Positions 1 through 11,315 of a stretch of DNA of 64,000 nucleotides are shown one piece after another. The stretch covers positions 4,980,912 through 5,044,911 of the forward strand of contig JASFXZ010000014.1 of NCBI GenBank assembly GCA_032209605.1. The letters are read 5' to 3'. Source of the stretch: Mactromeris polynyma. Taxonomy: Eukaryota; Mollusca; Bivalvia; Venerida; Mactridae. The position numbers were made by a program, and so were the translations under genes. The first letter of the stretch is position 1. Each line of letters opens with the position of its first letter. The notes below the pieces were generated by a model. It was not told where the DNA came from. It saw only the letters and a list, made by a program, of their open reading frames with translations, and did not search any database.

Positions 1-192
1 GCTTAGAATGTGCAATGATCACGGAGTTCTTTATACCCGGCAATTATTTCACAGCATAATGTAGCCACACATTGTCCGCTCTAAGACATCATGAAACTAA
101 TTAAATGTTCGTATATACGGTGAGACTTCTATTTATAGGACCACTAGAAAGACTTTAACAACTGTTCTTTATATGAGTTGTTGGCTACATTG

Positions 193-582
193 AGGCCTAT
201 ACTATGTTTGTTTCAGGTTTCATGCCCAAACAAAGTATGGTAGGTAGGTCGCATTTATTTTGGAGATTTTTTTTATTTTCAAATGAAGCAAATTGAACAT
301 ATATATTTAAATGAATATATGTTAACAGGTATATCACCTTAATTTAACATGGCTAATGTTTAATCAAGGTAAATATAATGCTCTATAAAGATCTGGAATA
401 CTCGTAAAGCGTATGATTACTGGGCAAAAATATGAACCGAAAGAAAAATTCACACGATGAAATTTTACTAAAAAGAAGAAATTTTACCAAAAAGAAAAAA
501 AGTTAACACGCGAAATAATGTTCTAGGGTCGGGGCAAAATAATAGGGTAGGTCGAGGACGTGAAACAAACATGTTTACGCCT
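193..582. mobile_element. Family D inverted-repeat element, copy 1
   Basis: A non-autonomous DNA element of about 390 bp. Its left end (aggcctatactatgtttg) is matched in reverse complement by its right end (aggcgtaaacatgtttg). The interior is shared, in opposite orientation, with the element at 56942-57239: both carry a GTAGGTCG-type block near each end and an A-rich AAAAGAAAAA stretch. No coding capacity is visible. Two copies with the same ends in one window support a real mobile family. The superfamily cannot be named because no clear target duplication is seen. Confidence 0.65.
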
Positions 583-998
583 GATAATGATTTAAATGTG
601 CATTTAGAGATTTAAAAGGTGTTCCTTGTATGCAAGTGATCTTTATAATATACATGTGATCTTTATAAGCAGATTTACTGTAACCGTTGACACTCGAGAG
701 TATGCCACTGCTGTTCATGACAATATTAATTAACAATCTAATGACAATATATAAGTCCATAATCGATTTTTGAAATAGTTTGGGTGATTTCGGCAGCCCA
801 TGATATTTACGCGATCTACGGACTTTGCCGAGTGTTCGATCGTAGCAATCACACAAACAAACAACATTCTTACCAGTTATATTTCATACAATTATCTGAT
901 TTTCCTGCATATTTATTTGTGTTTCGTTGAATATACGCATTTTAGTCTCACCCCAAACAACAACAACACAAATAACAAAAAATCAAGCTGGTCTTTAT
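583..998. other. AT-rich spacer
   Basis: Unique-looking AT-rich DNA between the family D element and the pogo-like element. The only open frames are short (81-93 codons), overlap on both strands and resemble nothing known to me. No gene is supported. Confidence 0.5.
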
Positions 999-1186
999 CA
1001 GTAGGGGAGACCGGGGCAAAGCGTTACATTTTTCAAAGTTTTTAAATTATAGATAACATCAAATTGTTTACGACAATGTAACTATGGTTTCTATAATAGA
1101 CAACAGAATTTTAATCATAAAATGTAATAATAAAACAAATAAACTATTTATTCACAATTTAGAATACGTTACAAATGTCGATGTAA

Positions 1187-1215
1187 CACTTTGCCCCTAG
1201 CTTTGGGGCAAAGTG
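1187..1215. repeat. Perfect 11-bp hairpin in the element's subterminal region
   Basis: cactttgcccc at 1187-1197 and ggggcaaagtg at 1205-1215 are perfect reverse complements around a 7-base loop. The arms repeat the subterminal motif of the surrounding transposon, so this is probably an inverted pair of transposase-binding-type subterminal repeats and not a terminator. Confidence 0.6.
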
Positions 1216-1351
1216 ATACAGTCCTCGGGGTAAAATGTTACACTATAAATATATTAAATTTTCAACAAAAAACTACCGTAACTACTGACAATAAATGAAA
1301 CGGAGTGCATATAATTGTAGAGTTCAATGTCTCAAAAAACAAAAACATCGC

Positions 1352-3326
1352 CTAAGCTGTTCCAACATCACGTTAGTTGAATTTATGTGACATAAACTGT
1401 ATCAAATCAGGTAAGCTGTACCAACAAGACATAGACTGTACCAACATCAGGTAAACTGTACCAACAAGACATAGACTGTATCAACATAAGGTAAGCTGTA
1501 CCAACATCAGGTAAACTGTACCAACAAGACATAGACTGTATCAACATAAGGTAAGCTGTACCAACATCAGGTAAACTGTACCAACAAGACATAGAATGTA
1601 TCAACATAAGGTAAGCTGTACCAACATCAGGTAAACTGTACCAACAAGACATAGACTGTATCAACATAAGGTAAGCTGTACCAACATCAGGTAAACTGTA
1701 CCAACAAGACATAGACTGTATCAACATAATGTAAGCTGTACCAACATCAGGTAAACTGTAACAACAGCAGGTAAGCTGTACCAACATGACATTAAATGTC
1801 CCAACACCAGGTAAGTTGTACCAACACCAGGTAAACTGTACCAACATCAGGTACACTGTAACAACATCAGGTAAGCTGTACCAACATGACATTTACTGTA
1901 CCAACATCAGGTTAGTTGTACCAACATCAGACAAACTGTACCAACATCAGGTAAGCTGTACCAACAGCAGGTTAGTTGTTCCAACATCAGGTAAGGTGTA
2001 CCAACATCATGTAAACTGTACCAACATCAGGTAAGCTGTACCAACATCAGGTAAGCTGTACCAACATCAGGTAAGCTGTACCAACTGCAGGTAAGTTGTA
2101 CCAACATCAGACCAGCTGTACAAACGTATGATAAGCTGTACCAGCATCATGTAAACTGTACCAACTGCACGAAAAGTGTACGAACATCAGACAAGCTGTA
2201 CTAACATCAGACCAGCTGTACCAACAGCAGGTTAGTTGTACTAACATCAGACAAGCTGTACCAACATCAGACCAGCTGTACCAACAGCAGGTTAGTTGTA
2301 CTAACATCAGACAAGCTGTACTAACATCAGACCAGCTGTACCAACAGCAGGTTAGTTGTACTAACATCAGACAAGCTGTACCAACATCAGGCAAGCTGTA
2401 CCAACATCAGGTAAGTTGTACCAACATCAGACAAGCTGTACCAACATCACGAAAGCTGTATAAACATCAGGCAAGCTGTACCAACATCACGTAAGTTGTA
2501 CCAACATCAGGTAAGTTGTACCAACATCAGACAAGCTGTACCAACATCAGGTAAGCTGTACCAACATCAGGCAAGCTGTACCAACATCAGGTAAGCTGTA
2601 CTAACATCAGGCAAGCTGTACCAACATCAGGTAAGTTGTACCAACATCAGACAAGCTGTACCAACATCACGAAAGCTGTACCAACATCAGGTAAGCTGTA
2701 CCAACATCAGGCAAGCTGTACCAACATCACGAAAGCTGTACCAACATCAGGTAAGCTGTACCAACATCAGGCAAGCTGTACCAACATCACGAAAGCTGTA
2801 CCAACATCAGGAAAGCTGTACCAACATCACGTAAGCTGTACCAACATCAGGTTAGTTGTACCAACAGCAGGTAAGTTGTACCAACATCACGAAAGCTGTA
2901 CCAACATCAGGTTAGTTGTACCAACATGACATAACCTGTATCAACATCAGGTAAGTAGTACTAACAACACGTAAGCTGTACCAAAAGCAGGTAAGCTGTA
3001 CCAACATCATGTAAACTGTACCAACTGCAGGTAAGTAGTACTAACAACACGTTAGCTGTACCAAAAGCAGGTTAGCTGTACCAACATCATGTAAACTGTA
3101 CCAACTGCAGGTAAGTTGTACCAACATCACGTAAGCTGTACCAACATTAGGTTAGTTGTACCAACATGGCATAACCTGTATCAACATCAGGTAAGTAGTA
3201 CTAACAACACATAAGTTGTACCAACAGCAGGTTAGCTGTACCAACATGACAAACTGTACCACCATCAGGTAAGTTGTACCAATATCAGGTGAAGTGTATT
3301 ATCATCATGTAAACGCTATCAGCATT
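1352..3326. repeat. 20-bp minisatellite (about 98 units)
   Basis: The unit is exactly 20 bp, typically ccaacatcaggtaagctgta. From about 1400 to 1780 it is organised as a 60-bp trimer in which caacaagaca-type and caacataagg-type units alternate with the standard unit; further right, 20-bp variants are mixed. Edges are degenerate. Twenty is not a multiple of three, so the open frames on both strands (for example 1407-1892 minus) are by-products of a stop-poor unit. Many units contain CAGGTAAG, a near-perfect 5' splice-site consensus. The array lies wholly inside the element at 999-3803. Confidence 0.95.
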
Positions 3327-3638
3327 TTAAACATATCACACATGTCCTGTATCTCCGCCATGGACAGTCCCAAGCCCGGATGAGAAAGGCTAAGACGCAG
3401 GACTTGGGGCTCTGACCGAAATACACGTTCAATGCCTGCAGTTTTAAGATAACTTTGCAACATGTTCTCTTGTGAATCTGTTAAAACTGACTTGAAAGAC
3501 CGTTCTGAGAATCTATCAAAATTATCAGTTCCTGATTCTATCTACACATTGTCATAGGGTAAACTTTAATATTATTGGCAACTGATCGGATACTTCGTCC
3601 ATTGTTAATTCCCCATTTAATTTGTAGTTTCGAACCAT
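3305..3638 (-). pseudogene. Transposase N-terminal remnant, pogo/Tigger-like (broken)
   Basis: On the minus strand an ATG at 3638 begins MVRNYK, the opening common in pogo/Tigger-like transposases. This frame stops at 3552-3554. A second minus-strand frame, shifted relative to the first, continues to a stop at 3305-3307. It contains a stretch reading FKSVLTDSQENMLQSYL, like the segment after the first helix-turn-helix in this group, and then LRLSLSHPG...LSMAE, like the LSLRxPExxSxAR segment before the catalytic core. The catalytic DDE region is absent; the frame runs into the 20-bp array. The match is by eye from family knowledge, so pogo assignment is moderate. It is a dead gene in any case. 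Confidence 0.5.
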
Positions 3639-3803
3639 TCTACACAGACAATTAGTTATTTATAGATCTACTCGATGTACTTATTGCTCTCTTTTGAATA
3701 ATGATAACTGTTAAGTTAAATGTAAATACGTTAGCAACAGTAAACAAAGTAAACAAAGTAACACTTTACCTCGTGTAACATTGTGCCCTGGTCTCCCCTA
3801 CTG

Positions 3804-4980
3804 GCGAATAATTACACACAAAACGTATCATGGTTTGTAACAACAAAAACAGTCATATTTCAGGAAATTGTAAGGCTTTGACTAAACTACCAACAGTAAT
3901 TACATATCAAAACAAGCTCATTAATCAATGTTATCGTGTATTTTCTTTGTTTTGACACTGATGTTAGCAAAAACGCGTTTTAAAGGTTATCTGTACCTAC
4001 CAAGAAGTAGCGATTAAGCACATTCTACACAGGGCAACAAAGGTTCTTCGCATTTCATTTTTTCAGCGCTATCTTACACGAAAGACGCGTCAAGCTCAAA
4101 GTCATTGCTATAAATAGATTTTGTGCATTATGTTTCAAATTTAAAATAAAACGGCTATTTCGAAACATTTTGTTATCAATTTGCAAAACATGTTTAAGAT
4201 TAATATCTGGTTATAAGCTGCTACATGCTGTGTGTCATTGTTTTCATTGGTTTATTGGCTTTTAAAGAAACTACAACAAAACTACGCCAATATATATGAA
4301 AAGAAACTACGTGCAGCTCGATATAGTATTAAAACTCCTTCAAATTCAACGTTGTTTTGACAAATTATAGGCAGCAAAAAAGCTCCCCCATGGGTGGGGA
4401 CATTCCCCTTCACCCATTCTGTCGCTCCAATATATAATTGACTCCGATGCCCCTACATGCATCCGTCTTGGATGATTAATTCTTCTGCAAACGCTTAAAA
4501 GTTTAAACATGTATACTTTTTCCAGTTCAATGCTCTTATGTATTTAACACTTTTATCAAGATACAGATATATCATTACATTCTGAAAAAATACTGAAGAT
4601 CGCTATGTTTGTAGCTAAGTATACATCAGGATCAATTTCCCCCCAGTAAGTGCACAACCATGTTCCAACGTCTTTCAATTAAACAGATAGGAAAATAACG
4701 AAGCCGAAGCCTGAACTCTGACACTCATTGATCAACTATGCTTTCAGATAAATTGACACTTTATTAACATTGTTAACACGATCCCCATTTTTTGTATGAG
4801 CACATCTTTGATTAATGAGAGAAAAATCGCTCATTCCAAAATAAAAGTTGTGTTTTTGTCGAGGTTTATGATAGTCCAAACACCTATGGTACTAAATCAG
4901 TGAAGGCGTTGTATTGCACAGCGCAACATTTCCACACATCCTTTGGGCAGGCTTGCCATGTTTGGCTGATGTTGAGAGTT
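3804..4980. other. AT-rich spacer
   Basis: About 1.2 kb of non-repetitive AT-rich sequence between the pogo-like element and the 32-bp array. I see no ORF of note, no RNA gene and no element ends. Confidence 0.5.
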
Positions 4981-6839
4981 GATTTCTCTGCAGATGTGAC
5001 ATTGGTGACGACTGTTTCTCTGCAGATGTGACATTGGTGGCGACTGTTTCTCTGCAGATGTGACATTGGTGACGACTGTTTCTCTGCAGATGTGACATTG
5101 GTGGCGACTGTTTCTCTGCAGATGTGACATTGGTGACGACTGTTTCTCTGCAGATGTGACATTGGTGGCGACTGTTTCTCTGCAGATGTGACATTGGTGA
5201 CGACTGTTTCTCTACAGATGTGACATTGGTGACGACTGTTTCTCTGCAGATGTGACATTGGTGGCAACTGTTTCTCTGCAGATGTGACATTGGTGACGAC
5301 TGTTTCTCTGCAGATGTGACATTGGTGGCGACTGTTTCTCTACAGATGTGACACTGGTGACGACTGTTTCTCTGCAGATGTGACACTGGTGGCGACTGTT
5401 TCTCTACAGATGTGACATTGGTGACGACTGTTTCTCTGCAGATGTGACATTGGTGACGACTGTTTCTCTGCAGATGTGACACTGGTGGCAACTGTTTCTC
5501 TACAGATGTGACATTGGTGACGACTGTTTCTCTGCAGATGTGACATTGATGGCGACTGTTTCTCTGCAGATGTGACATTGGTGGCGACTGTTTCTCTACA
5601 GATGTGACATTGGTGGCGACTGTTTCTCTACAGATGTGACATTGGTGACGACTGTTTCTCTGCAGATGTGACATTGGTGGCGACTGTTTCTCTGCAGATG
5701 TGACATTGGTGACGACTGTTTCTCTGCAGATGTGACATTGGTGGCGACTGTTTCTCTGCAGACGTGACATTGGTGACGACTGTTTCTCTGCAGATGTGAC
5801 ATTGGTGGCGACTGTTTCTCTGCAGATGTGACATTGGTGGCGACTGTTTCTCTGCAGATGTGACACTGGTGGCGACTGTTTCTCTACAGATGTGACATTG
5901 GTGGCGACTGTTTCTCTGCAGATGTGACATTGGTGGCGACTGTTTCTCTACAGATGTGACATTGGTGACGACTGTTTCTCTGCAGATGTGACATTGGTGG
6001 CGACTGTTTCTCTGCAGATGTGACATTGGTGACGACTGTTTCTCTGCAGATGTGACATTGGTGACGACTGTTTCTCTGCAGATGTGACATTGGTGGCGAC
6101 TGTTTCTCTGCAGATGTGACATTGGTGGCGACTGTTTCTCTGCAGATGTGACATTGGTGGCGACTGTTTCTCTGCAGATGTGACATTGGTGGCGACTGTT
6201 TCTCTGCAGATGTGACATTGGTGGCGACTGTTTCTCTGCAGATGTGACATTGGTGGCGACTGTTTCTCTGCAGATGTGACATTGGTGGCGACTGTTTCTC
6301 TGCAGATGTGACATTGGTGGCGACTGTTTCTCTGCAGATGTGACATTGGTGGCGACTGTTTCTCTGCAGATGTGACATTGGTGGCGACTGTTTCTCTGCA
6401 GATATGACATTGGTGGCGACTGTTTCTCTGCAGATATGACATTGGTGGCGACTGTTTCTCTGCAGATGTGACATTGGTGGCGACTGTTTCTCTGCAGATG
6501 TGACATTGGTGGCGACTGTTTCTCTGCAGATGTGACATTGGTGACGACTGTTTCTCTGCAGATGTGACATTGGTGGCGACTGTTTCTCTGCAGATATGAC
6601 ATTGGTGGCGACTGTTTCTCTGCAGATGTGACATTGGTGGCGACTGTTTCTCTGCAGATGTGACATTGGTGGCGACTGTTTCTCTGCAGATGTGACATTG
6701 GTGGCGACTGTTTCTCTGCAGATGTGACATTGGTGGCGACTGTTTCTCTGCAGATGTGACATTGGTGGCGACTGTTTCTCTGCAGATGTGACATTGGTGG
6801 CGACTGTTTCTCTGCAGATGTGACATTGGTGGCGACCGT
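4981..6839. repeat. 32-bp minisatellite (about 58 units)
   Basis: The unit is 32 bp, starting cagatgtgacattggtg and ending ctgtttctctg. The main variants are GGCG versus GACG in the middle and TCTGCAG versus TCTACAG at the junction. At roughly 4990-5300 the two middle variants alternate, giving a 64-bp dimer; towards the right the array is nearly homogeneous GGCG. Most junctions contain a CTGCAG (PstI) site. Because 32 is not a multiple of three, all three minus-strand frames are open for hundreds of codons with a 32-residue peptide repeat. This is a property of the unit, not evidence for protein. Confidence 0.97.
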
Positions 6840-7740
6840 TATGGTAGTAACTTGATAACATTGTTGATGAGCGTTGAGAAACTAAATTGGCTGTAAATAT
6901 ATGACCCTAAGAAAACTGATGATGTTGTTAAAACGATGTTGTTGCTAAAGAGGACACAAGAAAGCAGCCATCGAGTGATTGATATAAGTTACAATAATTT
7001 GGCTATAAACTCAAATAAATAACAAAAGTTTAAACTGACCCAATACTTACTCGCTTATAAAACTAAATGGGTGTAAATATATTTAGATTGAAAAGGTAGC
7101 TGCAAATACCGCTCGGTCATACAATGTACAATTCTACTCTGTATATGAAGCATGGCGGGTTTTCTGAGAATCCCAGGGTTTAAAATAATCTTATTGTTAG
7201 AATATTCATATTGATTGTGATACGCTGTTTTAATCAACTGAATTGCGTGGTTGACTTATTTGTCATATGTATTCTATCGATTTTCAACGGATTCCAAGCG
7301 AAGTCTCTGCGTCAAATGCAATTCCTGGCCTCCGATTTCACGTCAGAACCTATACTCAATAAAGGTTCCAGCGATGTTAATCAGGCGATAAGCCTCTCTA
7401 GAGACATTGATTTCTGTTGACTGCATTTCAAAATTTATATCAAATTTCGTCATATTCCTAATTAATAATAGGAACACAGTCTATTGAGTGATGCTATATA
7501 ATGAATGACAACTTTCACAGTGCGGTCTGAAGCCTGATTTTACCAATCAAGAATTATTGCTGCTATGTCCCTGATTTCTACTCTGCGTGAGTATGTAAAC
7601 AGCGGTTCATTTTATGAGTATTGGTTGATATGACAATGTGATAGATTTAATTGCAGAATGTCAATATCATATCATAGAATCGCAACGCATACCGGCCCGT
7701 TTGGAGTGGATAATAATGATCAGAAATGAATTAGAATATA
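6840..7740. other. Spacer
   Basis: About 900 bp of unique sequence. An open stretch at 7211-7420 (69 codons, plus strand) has no recognisable domain, and nothing marks it as an exon. Confidence 0.45.
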
Positions 7741-7918
7741 CAGTCGGACCTCGTTTATTCGAATTCATCGGGTCCGACATTTTATTTCGAATAATACATG
7801 GTTTCGAATAGCCCATTTCAATTTGATTTGCGTGAGAAGATACATCTGGATCTTATATTTATTTCAGATGATTCTAAGTATTCGGATAAAAAGTTGTCGA
7901 ATAAACGAGGTCCGACTG
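7741..7918. mobile_element. Family A element, intact reference copy
   Basis: A 178-bp element bounded by perfect inverted repeats of about 22 bp (cagtcggacctcgtttattc at the left, its reverse complement at the right), with TA on both sides (7739-7740 and 7919-7920). Size, TA duplication and lack of coding sequence fit a Tc1/mariner-type MITE. Internally it carries a second cgggtccgac-like motif and TTTCGAATA repeats. Degraded or derived copies are at 12571-12700, 43276-43740, 45228-45302, 48905-49080 and 51911-52020. Confidence 0.85.
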
Positions 7919-7966
7919 TATATGAAAATCCGTTGTTCATTATAGACGTTTACCAGATAGACATTG

Positions 7967-8121
7967 CACATACAACACATAAATAACGCATACAAAACTA
8001 AAATTACACATACAACACAGAAATTACACATACAACACATAAATTACACATACAACACATACATTACACATACAACACATAAATTACACAAACAACACTG
8101 AAATTACACATACAGCACATA
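7967..8121. repeat. 20-bp minisatellite (about 7-8 units)
   Basis: A short array of a 20-bp unit, acacatacaacacataaatt, with a few substitutions at both edges. No relation to the other 20-bp array at 1352-3326 is apparent. Confidence 0.9.
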
Positions 8122-8221
8122 AACTTTATAACAACACAACATTTAATCAAAACGTAACTCATCTTTCTTGTTTTGCATTTTCAGTTCCCTCATTAACTCA
8201 TTTTGTTCCACATTTGACTAT

Positions 8222-9388
8222 GTTTTCCCCCTCTCTCTCCTCCTCTGTCTCTCCCCCACTCCTCTATATCTTTCCCTCTCTCCCTCTCTCTCCCTCTCCC
8301 CTTTTCTCTCTCCCCACTCTCTCTCCCCTCACTCCTATATATATATCTCTCTCTCTCCCCCTCTCTCTCCCCTCACTCCTATATATCTCTCCCTCTCTCT
8401 CCCCCCTCTCTCTCCCCTCACTCCTCTATATATCTCTCCCTCTCTCTCCCCCTCTGTCTCTCCCCTCACTCCTCTATATATTTCTCTCTCTCTCCCTCTC
8501 CCATTTTCTCTCTCCCCCTTCTCTCTCTCTCCCCTCACTCCTATATATCTCTCCCCCTCTCTCTCCCTCTCTCTCCCCCTCTGTCTCTCCCCTCACTCCT
8601 CTATATCTCTCCCCCTCTCTCTCCCCCTCTGTCTCTCCCATCACTCCTATATATCTCTCCCCCTCTCTCTCCCTCTCTTTCCCCCTCTGTCTCTCCTCTC
8701 ACTCCTATATATCTCTCCCTCTCTCACCCCTCTCTCTCCCCTCACTCCTCTATATATCTCTCCCTCTCTCTCCCCCTCTGTCTCTCCCCTCACTCCTATA
8801 TATCTCTCCCTCTCTCTCCCCCCTCTCTCTCCCCTCACTCCTCTATATATCTCTCCCTCTCTCTCCCCCTCTGTCTCTCCCCTCACTCCTCTATATATTT
8901 CTCTCTCTCTCCCTCTCCCCTTTTCTCTCTCCCCCTTCTCTCTCTCTCCCCTCACTCCTATATATCTCTCCCCCTCTCTCTCCCTATCTCTCCCCCTCTG
9001 TCATTCCCCTCACTCATCTATATATTTCTCTCTCTCTCCCTCTCCCCTTTTCTCTCTCCCCATTCTCTCTCTCTCCCCTCACTCCTATATATCTCTCCCC
9101 CTCTGTCTCTCCCCTCACTCCTCTATATATTTCCCTCTCTCTCTCTCCCTCTCTCTCCCCTTCTCCCCCCTCTGTCTCTCCCCTCACTCCTCTATATATT
9201 TCCCTCTCTCTCCCCCCCTCTCTCTCTCTCCCCTTCTCCCCCCTCTCTCTCCCCTCACTCCTATATATCTTTCCCTCTCTCTCCCCCTCTCTCTCTCCCC
9301 TCATCCTCTATATATTTCCCTCTCTCCCCCTCTCTCTCCACCTCTCCCCTCTCTTTCTCTCTCTCTCTCTCTTTCTCCCTTTCCCCTT
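8222..9388. repeat. CT-rich microsatellite/minisatellite tract
   Basis: Nearly 1.2 kb of almost pure pyrimidine on the plus strand, built from CTCTCT and CCCCTC blocks punctuated by ctcactcctatatat at irregular spacings of about 35-75 bp. The short TATATA interruptions are the main purine-containing parts. It can be read as open frames of over 400 codons in two plus frames, which simply reflects composition. Long homopyrimidine-homopurine tracts can form triplex structures. Confidence 0.95.
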
Positions 9389-10039
9389 ACACTTCGTCTA
9401 TCTAGCACGCTCCAGTATTTCTCTATTTTATTGATATTGATTTTGTCTCACGACAAACACAATAGAGTGTATTGATTCTTTCTCAGATGTACGTATATCA
9501 TCTGAATTATCGTGTTTTACTGCTCTTCATAAAACGCGCGAGAAATGAAAAGTTTAGACATGAAGGCACACGTCTGAATTCAATCGCAGTACCGATGTCA
9601 TCCAATACTTCACGCTTATGACCACATTTGTGTCGTGTTTAGTCTGACATCCCCGTTAAAGGTTTAAGTGTTTTGTAGGTAAGTCATTCGGACCGAATTA
9701 GTTCGTACACGAGGGAAATTTTCAACTCTTTCATATTTAAAATATTTCGGCCGTGTGAAAAAACTGTTCATGGGCTTCTTGTGTATGTCAGTTCATACCC
9801 TTAGATTATAAAGTTTGGAGACCTGACACAGAGTGAAGTATTCAACCATTGGTCTCGTTTAAAGCTGATATAGGAACAACCAATCAGATGCTTGCGTTTT
9901 GAGACCTGTTCCCCTCACTCCGTTGTATTGCCTCAAACCCGTGTTATTTTTCTCTCTGTGTAGAATAGATTAAATGGAAAATGTATGTCTTTGATGAGGC
10001 TATTGTTGGCATTATACGCACATAGAAACCTATTCAGAG
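9389..10039. other. Spacer
   Basis: Unique sequence between the CT-rich tract and the family C-like element. No gene, RNA or repeat ends recognised. Confidence 0.45.
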
Positions 10040-10201
10040 CGATTGCCTCTTGAGCAAAACAAAACCTCGCTTTAACTGCATTATCTATTTTTCCGTATTA
10101 AAATTATCACCAGTAACCTTTCTAGAGCCACAATCTCTCTTTAATAACATCACCAACCCCTTAGTAAAATTACTACCAAGTGTACGCCTCTCTGGCAACA
10201 C

Positions 10202-10335
10202 GAACATATAAACCATGGAGTGGAGATTTGTTAGAACTTCCGAAATCAAACCCGCGAGAAAAGTTTGCGTAGTCCGCCATCTTGTCTCTGAATTCAGAAA
10301 AATTGACATTTTGATCCGCCGTGGTTTATATGTTC
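10202..10335. mobile_element. 134-bp palindromic insert
   Basis: gaacatataaaccatgg at 10202-10218 and ccgtggtttatatgttc at 10319-10335 are inverted repeats with one mismatch in 17. The interior is more GC-rich than its surroundings and holds a CAAGATGGCGG motif on the minus strand (YY1-like). A minus-strand reading from the ATG at 10280 runs 35 codons to a TAG at 10173-10175. Most likely a small foldback element; a first exon cannot be excluded. Confidence 0.5.
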
Positions 10336-10363
10336 AAATGCATTTATCATTTTTTCCCTCTTT

Positions 10364-10600
10364 ACCTCTCTAAAACAACAACCTCTCTAAAACAACAACC
10401 TCTCTAAAACAACAACCTCTCTAAAACAACAACCTCTCTAAAACAACAACCTCTCTAAAACAACAACCTCTCTAAAACAACAACCTCTCTAAAACAACAA
10501 CCTCTCTAAAACAACAACCTCTCTAAAACAACAACCTCTCTAAAACAACAACCTCTCTAAAACAACAACCTCTCTAAAACAACAACCTCTCTAAAACAAC
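10364..10600. repeat. 17-bp minisatellite (about 14 units)
   Basis: Fourteen essentially identical 17-bp units, acctctctaaaacaaca. The motif is the one scattered singly through family C copies elsewhere (for example near 50160 and 56360), suggesting local expansion of an element-derived sequence. The very low divergence points to recent expansion. Confidence 0.95.
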
Positions 10601-10711
10601 TTCATCAATATTTCCTTGGTAAAATATACAGCAAAGTAAACCTTTCTAGAACAACAGCCGAAACTTACATCCTCCTAGGGTGCTGCTCAATAAAGGTTGA
10701 ACCGTATCTAG

Positions 10712-11315
10712 TAAACGATATGCGTAAGTCATGCTGTTCACCGAATTACTTCTGATCGTCTCTGATCCATCTTTCTTACCCCCCCCCCCGTTTCTTGCTA
10801 CCTCCCGTGCTACTATTGTATTCTGGGTAATGTACATTAGACATTTTGTTTACATTTCAATAACTTTCTTTAATCATTTTCTCCGGACTGTGTTACAATC
10901 TTGCAATTATTTTTACACAGTCTAGCAAATATCGGAACGACCTCAGGGAATTGCGTTTATACTTTCTATTTCATGGTTCAGGCAAATGGTAAGTAACTTG
11001 TTTATACCATTCAATTACCGCTGTTTTTACGGCGGTCATGTTTTGAACGAAACTTATCCCAGTTATGTGTCCTTGACCGTCGTGACGACACGCCGCCATT
11101 ATCGATATTATTCTCTTTCATTCGGCATGTTTCGGTCCTTTTCGACAATTTAGTATCGATACCAGTACACGACTTTGTTCAATCCCAAGATGTAGTCCAT
11201 ATGCATTCGCTGGACTGTTAAATACCTAAACAGTATCTTTCTTACAATAAAATTATGTTTCACCGGCCTACTGAAATTTGGTCATAAGAATCTTTCAACA
11301 GTGTTCCTACCTCGC
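10712..11315. other. Spacer with a poly-C run
   Basis: Unique sequence. An uninterrupted run of 11 C lies at 10779-10789. No gene is recognised. Confidence 0.45.

Larger units (their letters stand above)
999..3803 (-). mobile_element. Pogo-like DNA transposon remnant containing a 20-bp satellite
   Basis: The two ends form a terminal inverted repeat: the left end reads cagtaggggagacc followed by a gggca block, and the right end is its reverse complement. About 26 of the first 30 bases match. Related GGGCAAAGTGTTACA-like motifs recur just inside both ends. Degenerate transposase-like coding sequence lies on the minus strand near the right end (3305-3638). Most of the interior (1352-3326) is the 20-bp tandem array, and the catalytic part of a transposase is missing. 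A TA target duplication, expected for pogo elements, is not evident. The terminal repeat is seen directly; assignment to pogo is an inference from the transposase remnant. Confidence 0.6.
10040..10711. mobile_element. Family C-like element with an expanded 17-bp core
   Basis: The right edge near 10690-10711 (ctgctcaataaaggttgaac) is the reverse complement of the family C end seen at 45200 (cagtgcaacctctc...agcag). The body is rich in ACCTCTCTNAAACAAC-type motifs like the other family C copies. The left boundary is uncertain. A separate palindromic insert lies at 10202-10335 and a 17-bp array at 10364-10600. Read as one decayed non-autonomous element whose internal motif has expanded. Confidence 0.35.

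Noticed and set aside
1352..3326. CRISPR array (regular short repeats)
   Set aside because: The 20-bp units are contiguous with no unique spacers, and the context is eukaryotic. The same applies to all other arrays in the window.
3354..3410. Hammerhead-ribozyme-like text (cggatgagaaaggc)
   Set aside because: Superficial likeness to CTGATGA...GAAA, but the helices do not form, and the stretch reads better as transposase-remnant coding sequence on the minus strand.
4884..6861. Minus-strand ORFs up to 388 codons with Cys/His-rich repeats (HQCHICRE)
   Set aside because: The CxxC/H-like pattern looks zinc-finger-like at first, but it appears identically in three frames of a 32-bp unit and has no proper finger spacing.
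8168..9475. 435- and 406-codon plus-strand ORFs rich in Ser/Pro/Leu
   Set aside because: Low-complexity CT tract; amino-acid content follows directly from CT-rich codons.
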